From contig JAHBMJ010004232.1 of the NCBI GenBank assembly GCA_018398765.1, positions 67,171 through 77,170 on the forward strand: a stretch of 10,000 nt of DNA. The letters run 5' to 3'. Positions 6,129 to 10,000 of this stretch are shown here, piece by piece; within the stretch, counting starts at the first letter, position 1, and each line of letters starts with the position of its first letter. The stretch is from Chromera velia. Its lineage: Eukaryota > Sar > Chromeraceae. The notes beneath the pieces are model-generated. The model had not been told where the DNA came from, made no database searches, and saw nothing but the letters and a program-made list of their open reading frames with translations. The position numbers and the translations under genes were made by a program.

Positions 6129-7396
6129 TCATTGTCTCTCTCCTTCTTTTTCCTTCACCACTCGATATCTAGAGTTACATCCCTCTCTCACTGCTTCATG
6201 TTTTCGTAGTTTGGCTTATGGAGATCGACCTGGATGAATCAGATCCCACCACCATTGGGAAAGCATTTCATCTCCCGTCAGATGGGGCTGACGGTGGCAC
6301 TCCTTCTTAACAATGTATGCCTTCCGCTCTACTGGTTCCATCTAGGGTTCCATCAACGACACTCTTTCCTCTTCTGACATACTAGTCTTACTTTTCTTCC
6401 CACCATCTGCAAAAGCAAGGCACCATTTCTTATGTCACGTCTTGGTCACTTCGCTCAACTCCTCATCTGCTTGGGCTTTCCCTGACTGTGCGTGACTATG
6501 TAAAGAACGCAAACATATTGGCTGCTACTAATTGTTTCGTCCTCTCTACCTGAGAAAGCAATATTCTCTCTCAAAACACCGTTTCCATCTCCTTCATCTC
6601 TTCTTCTGTCATCAACTCTTCTTTTCTGCTTGGACCACTAGGAGCTGTACTGCTTTTTGAGGCAATCTGCTTGGTGTAGGGAGTGGGGATCTTATATGAG
6701 CTCTCCATATCTTTTCTATCTCCCCGCACCTCCCCTTGTACAATTCTATAGGTAACGTAACTTTCTCTCCTCAATGTTGAAGCTGCAGGGACAGCTCCAG
6801 TCTTTAATACTCCCTGTCTCGAAGCTTTTGCCTGCTTCTGCTGCTTCATCACAGCCCGATGGTTCTTTTTAAACTCGATGTTAGACCATGCCTTGTGTAT
6901 AAGAGAGACGACGAGCTCGCCTGCATTTCTTCTTCTTATTGACAATGTGTTCTGCAGATAAAGCTGGTAGTGCCGGCTCTACCTGCGTAGCGATCTCTCT
7001 CTGCTCTATGCAGCTCTTCTGATGGAAGGTGCTCGCAAGTCGACATACCTCTACAATCACAGCATCAAAGTTCGTACGACTCTTCTCGAATGTCTGATGA
7101 TGCAGACGCTCTTAGACTATCTTTCCTCTAAGCGTAAACACTTCTGCAGCTCTGTCAAAGAATGCCTTCATCTTTCTACTCAGTTCTACTGCCTTTATCA
7201 CAGGGTTCTCTACTGATCTGTGGCTCTTGACTAGTCGACGTGAACAACTACACAACAAGGCTATGTGTTGATGCTCTAACAACCATATGTCAGGGGTTCT
7301 CTCAACTGAATGTGTGGGCCCAATCAACGAATGACACCTCTCTTGTCCCCTTAGTGAGAACAAGGGCTCTGCTACCACCTGTAACGTATACGTGGT
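6129..7396 (-). pseudogene. Decayed coding sequence, family unknown
   Basis: A minus-strand coding-like reading crosses about 1.27 kb with at least two frame changes and several in-frame stops. Segment a runs from 7396 to 6884 in one frame, interrupted by TAA at 7114-7112. The frame of 6945-6571 then takes over, passes a TGA at 6573-6571 and stays open to about 6492. A third frame continues to 6129 through TGA 6437-6435, TAG 6344-6342 and TAA 6218-6216. Composition is protein-like: basic and Gln-rich (KQQKQAKASRQ), acidic helical (EELMTEEEMKEMETVF), then an unusual Trp triplet (SQWWWDLIHPGR). It adjoins repeat copy R3 at its 5' side. I do not recognise the family. A mobile-element protein is a fair guess from context only. 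Unrecognised introns could explain some of the frame changes. Confidence 0.45.
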
Positions 7397-7682
7397 CTAG
7401 GGAGTATAAGGTCTGTCAGTCAGAAAGACTGTCGCTATTTATATTTCTAGTGTCTGGCTTGTTGTCAGTCTAATCTTATGCTCTCACGCAATAGAAACAC
7501 GACTGGTGATTCATGTGGCTAAAAGGCATGTAACGATGTGCGATGACGTGCAGGCTCACTCGCGATCGGTCCCGCAATGTACCGCAATGCACGTATACGC
7601 ACTGAGTCTCTCATCATCATGGCGGTAACACCAATCGCGGTGGCTGGTCGAGGCGCTTAAATACGCTTGCCCTTCGACTCTA
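7381..7682 (+). repeat. Dispersed ~300-bp repeat, copy R3
   Basis: Closest partner of R1, in the same orientation. It begins GTAACGTATACGTGGTCTAG and shares ACACGACTGGTGATTCAT at 7497-7514, GGCTAAAAGGCA, CGGTCCCGCAA, ACACCAATCGCGGTGG and TCGAGGCGCT. Several indels relative to R1 (around 7530-7600) are not multiples of three. It immediately follows the 5' end of the decayed minus-strand coding sequence. Confidence 0.8.
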
Positions 7683-7715
7683 TAGGTTAACAACTCGTAG
7701 TGTGTGTCTCTGACA

Positions 7716-7870
7716 CACTCTGTATTTAGGTCATCGGGCCGTGACACACCAATGAAGGTAAATGATGGCAATCACTCTCCGTTTTTAGGTCACTTCAGCC
7801 TTCGTGAACTCCCCGGAATGATACACTCTGCAAAACACACTCCGATTTTAGGTCCTCGGCCCTGAACTTT
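7716..7870 (+). repeat. Imperfect ~60-bp tandem repeat, three units
   Basis: The module CACTC-(T/C)-GT/CCG-TTTTAGGTC-...-GCC-GTGA recurs with TAGGTC near 7727, 7786 and 7849, so periods are about 59 and 63 nt. Each unit starts with an ACACTC-like string and ends with a GTGA(C/A) or TGAAC string. GTGAACTCCCCGGAA near 7804 and TTCCGGGAGTTCGTGAC near 7868 also form an imperfect inverted pair. Confidence 0.65.
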
Positions 7871-7950
7871 CCGGGAGTTCGTGACCCATACTCAACTTAC
7901 ACTCACGTCACACAGGGGGCTTGATGCAGCTATAGGCTTTGGTCAAAAAA

Positions 7951-8146
7951 GGCCCTGGAAAGCTCTGCTCCAACTTTGCTTAGAAAAGCGTCAAAACCAC
8001 TATGGCCCCGGCGGGCCCCGGAAAGTGAACGAGGCATGCAGGGGACACTTAACAAACAATCGAATCCCGCGCGGCCGGCATCTTTTCGCGGGCTCAAACA
8101 GGTTGCGTGCGTCAACCAGCTGTAATTTTTCTTGCTTTCCGGGGCC
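7951..8146. repeat. GGCCCYGGAAAG cluster, two direct and one inverted
   Basis: GGCCCTGGAAAG at 7951-7962, GGCCCCGGAAAG at 8014-8025 (extended to 8057 by similarity to the left copy at 4267), and the reverse complement CTTTCCGGGGCC at 8135-8146. The direct and inverted copies could pair as a long-armed hairpin with about 109 nt between them. Confidence 0.6.
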
Positions 8147-8495
8147 GTTCGCAAGCTTCCTTGCGTCAGATGCATGACGCGCGCGATGCGCGCGCTTAAA
8201 CGCAGCTCCCTCTCTCTCAGCTCATCGCGCAGCTCCAATGCAGACATCGTCAGACACTGTCAGAAAGACCGGTCCCTGACGCCGTCATTCTGTTGACAAT
8301 GAGCAAATTTTCACTCCATGCTCGAGTGAAGCACTCTGGAAATCGAGTAAGAACGTGTGGTGTCTGTTTCGATTTGGATCTTTCCTCATCGGTATCGCTT
8401 TTTCTTCTTATTCTGCCGGAGACGGCCGCGGTTGAGCAACAGTTGGGGCAATTTTTCCCTTCTACTACGATGTTATTTAAAGAACTCGACCGCCA
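8147..8495 (+). promoter_or_regulatory. 5' flank of the membrane-protein gene
   Basis: The stretch starts with a GC-alternating hairpin (GCGCGC at 8179-8184 and 8190-8195 around GATGC) and a CTCTCTCT patch at 8209-8218. Its last 200 nt should hold the promoter and 5' untranslated region of the downstream gene, with an in-frame TAA at 8478-8480 closing the frame before the ATG. No TATA box or initiator can be named with confidence. Short open frames on both strands look like chance. Confidence 0.35.
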
Positions 8496-9308
8496 ATGAG
8501 GGTGCAAACGATCTCTACTGTCAGAGGCTTTCTCTCTTCATGTTGGTTGGTCCTGAGTTGCCTTCTCCTGTGCTCCTTTGAGAGTGTCATTTCCGATGCA
8601 ACAGTCACAGTCCGCTTAAAAGAAAACAGGAGACGTCTGACCTTGGCCTGGCAATCACCATCTCCGCTCTTTAGCAGACACCGCCGGCGATTGAGGCAGC
8701 AGTCGTCCAATACAGGGAGCCCTTTGTCACGAAGGGAACGCCTCGTCTTGATGTCAGAGCCATTCGAGCGTTTGACGATCGTCCCTGTGCCCGCTCAGAC
8801 GGTGGCGAAGCACAATGCCTCGCTGGTCATCTTGCCCTCGCAAGATCCGGAGACGGAGGAGGAGGTAGAGTCGGAGGAGGAGGTAGAGTCGTGGCCGCGG
8901 GACATTTTTGAGGCGAATGTGACCGTGCATGAAAGCAGCTTCAATGAGTCTGAACTGCTAGGAGAGGTTGGCGAAGAGCATGAGCTCGGCAGCTTGTCCG
9001 AAGGAGGACCTCTTCTTCAAGAGACAGACGAGGACTCTGACGACGATGAAATATTGAGTGAGGTGGTGCATGTGGCAGAAAAACGTGATGGGTCGGGAGG
9101 AGGGGCTTCGAATTCCAAACAGATGAGAAGGCTGCTGGTGACTTGGAGCGGGATTAGAAGAACGTTCCTCTACTACCTTCCCCTGGTCCCTGCTCTGTTT
9201 GCGATGGTGGCATGGAACATCTTCCCCGAGGTGGTCGAGTTGGCGATTCGCATTGTCTCTGTGGCACCGAAGGCGCTGCCTCAACTCCCGACGGACTCAT
9301 TCAGCAAG
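8496..9308 (+). CDS. Exon 1: signal, acidic region, membrane helix
   Basis: Two hundred and seventy-one codons, from the first ATG after an in-frame TAA (8478) to AAG|GTCTGC. Reading continues 17 codons past the donor to a TGA at 9360, so an unspliced short form would end there. Residues 120-131 repeat EEEVES twice, encoded by an exact 18-nt tandem duplication (8854-8871 and 8872-8889). Confidence 0.75.
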
Positions 9309-9821
9309 GTCTGCCTTTCTTTTGGTTCAAAAGAAGAGGAGAGAAGAGAAAAGAACGCTTGAGAAACTTCAGTTCCTTGCAGTTTATTTGATTTTGGACA
9401 GAACATAATTAAATACCGCGAAGAGAGAAATGTTGGGTGGGGGAAAAAATGAAGAAGGCCAAATGCGACGGCAATTGCTGGGGGCCCTTTCACCTGTTGG
9501 AACATTGTTTTTCTTCCCGCATTACGTGACCGATCGGCCAGTCAAGCGAACAAATTTTTCAAGTGGGAGATCGGTCCAGATATGGGCCCTCACAAGCAAG
9601 GAATAGAGAGAAATTCTGTGAGAGGGTGTATTCGTTTCCTACTTTTTTTGTCTTTGAAAAACGATCTTTCTTTTTTTGTCTGTGTTCTTCCTCCCTCTCT
9701 CTATTCCTCTCCACGCTCGCAGGTGTTCATACCTTCGACCGGAGTCGCTCTGGGCACTCTGACAGCGTCCACTGTCGGGACGCTCCAGAATCGGCAAATC
9801 GACATTCGCAGGGCCGTGCAA
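8496..9821 (+). CDS. Predicted secretory/plastid membrane protein, 5' part
   Basis: Exons 8496-9308 and 9723-9821 join in phase 0. The second ends at a GTGAGT donor, so the gene runs past the window; 304 residues are visible. Residues 11-28 are a hydrophobic signal core. A basic, Ser-rich stretch follows (about 40-80), the order expected of a bipartite leader for a complex plastid. A long acidic region (about 117-192) precedes a clear membrane segment (224-242, LYYLPLVPALFAMVAW) and a second, weaker one across the exon junction (IPSTGVALGTLTASTVG), followed by NRQIDIRRAVQ. A small-residue membrane segment followed by an xRQxxIRxxx helix is reminiscent of DUF4239-type membrane proteins, but this is memory of a pattern, not a match. 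Topology and plastid location are inference. Three NxS/T sequons lie in the segment between the signal and the first membrane helix. Confidence 0.72.
9309..9722 (+). other. Intron 1 of the membrane-protein gene
   Basis: A 414-nt interval with donor GTCTGC and acceptor CTCGCAG. A strong pyrimidine tract fills 9664-9720, and CTATTCCTC sits in the branch-point zone. No other gene is seen in it. The donor deviates from GTRAGT, so the exon end at 9308 is slightly less sure than the acceptor. Confidence 0.65.
9723..9821 (+). CDS. Exon 2: second membrane segment
   Basis: Thirty-three codons, phase 0 at both ends, starting VFIPSTGVALG and ending DIRRAVQ at CAA|GTGAGT. Its frame is the only one of the three that is both phase-compatible with exon 1 and protein-like. 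It is rich in Thr, Gly and Ala, then charged. Confidence 0.7.
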
Positions 9822-10000
9822 GTGAGTGAGTGAGTGGGGAAGGGGGGCAGACAGTTGGGGGTCCTGCTAGGCAGGCAGGCAGGTAGACACCCCCGTCGCC
9901 TCGAATGTAGGATTCGCTGAAGCTCTGTTTTGTTGTGTTGTGCATGTTTGTGTGACGATCTCGCATGTCCTTCTTTCTGACCGTTGCCTTCTTCGATTTA
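9822..10000 (+). other. Start of intron 2, with GTGA and GGCA repeats
   Basis: The donor is the first unit of GTGAGTGAGTGAGTG (9822-9836). G-rich sequence and AGGCAGGCAGGCAGG (9867-9882) follow. The pyrimidine-rich last bases (9968-9999) could precede an acceptor beyond the window, but no suitable AG is visible. Confidence 0.55.

Noticed and set aside
6129-7396. C-to-T hypermutation (RIP-like) as the cause of the stops in the decayed coding sequence
   Set aside because: Every stop codon is one C-to-T change away from a Gln or Arg codon, so the stops alone carry no information. An intact paralogue is needed for comparison.
6129-7396. Stop-codon reassignment to explain the in-frame stops
   Set aside because: All three stop codons occur in-frame and frames also shift, while the two live genes in the window read normally with the standard code.
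7930-8247. Minus-strand 105-codon open frame beginning MSALELRDELRE
   Set aside because: The helical start derives from a CTCTCTCTCAGCTC patch. The rest crosses the GGCCCCGGAAAG repeats and reads as unstructured, and no splice or homology support is visible.

Overview
The window looks like nuclear DNA of a eukaryote with spliceosomal introns, probably a protist or alga. The signs are GT..AG introns with GTGAGT/GTGCGT-type donors and CAG acceptors, coding exons joined only by splicing, abundant microsatellites ((CA)n, (CT)n, (GTAT)n, CAGA-type runs), and a 4.8 kb repeat-rich spacer. One gene product starts with a secretory-type signal followed by an Arg/Ser-rich stretch. That resembles the bipartite leader of proteins sent to a complex plastid, so a chromerid-like or other secondary-plastid alga would fit. 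This placement is inference; no marker gene settles it.

Layout. (1) Positions 86-3677, minus strand: a gene of at least four exons encoding an F-box protein. Exon 1 (3417-3677) carries the F-box. Exon 2 (2880-3002), exon 3 (1146-1499, with a poly-Ser run) and exon 4 (about 86-481) join in phase 0 at every junction. Its introns are crowded with simple repeats. The acceptor of exon 4 lies in a tandem array that holds three copies of the splice site. The acceptor of exon 2 touches a tetranucleotide microsatellite.

(2) Positions 3678-8495: a spacer with no convincing intact gene. It holds three direct copies of a roughly 300-bp dispersed repeat (about 4872-5168, 5686-5984, 7381-7682), a decayed minus-strand coding sequence (about 6129-7396) broken by stops and frame changes, a short 60-bp-period tandem repeat (about 7716-7870), and a repeated GGCCCYGGAAAG motif near both ends (4267; 7951, 8014 and inverted at 8135). 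It reads as a graveyard of one or more mobile or repeated elements.

(3) Positions 8496 to the right edge, plus strand: the 5' part of a gene for a predicted secretory-pathway or plastid membrane protein. Exon 1 is 8496-9308 and exon 2 is 9723-9821; the gene continues beyond the window.

The two genes are transcribed divergently from the spacer. Nothing in their products points to a shared pathway: one looks like a ubiquitin-ligase substrate adaptor and the other like a membrane protein of unknown function. No intact mobile element, RNA gene or CRISPR array was found.
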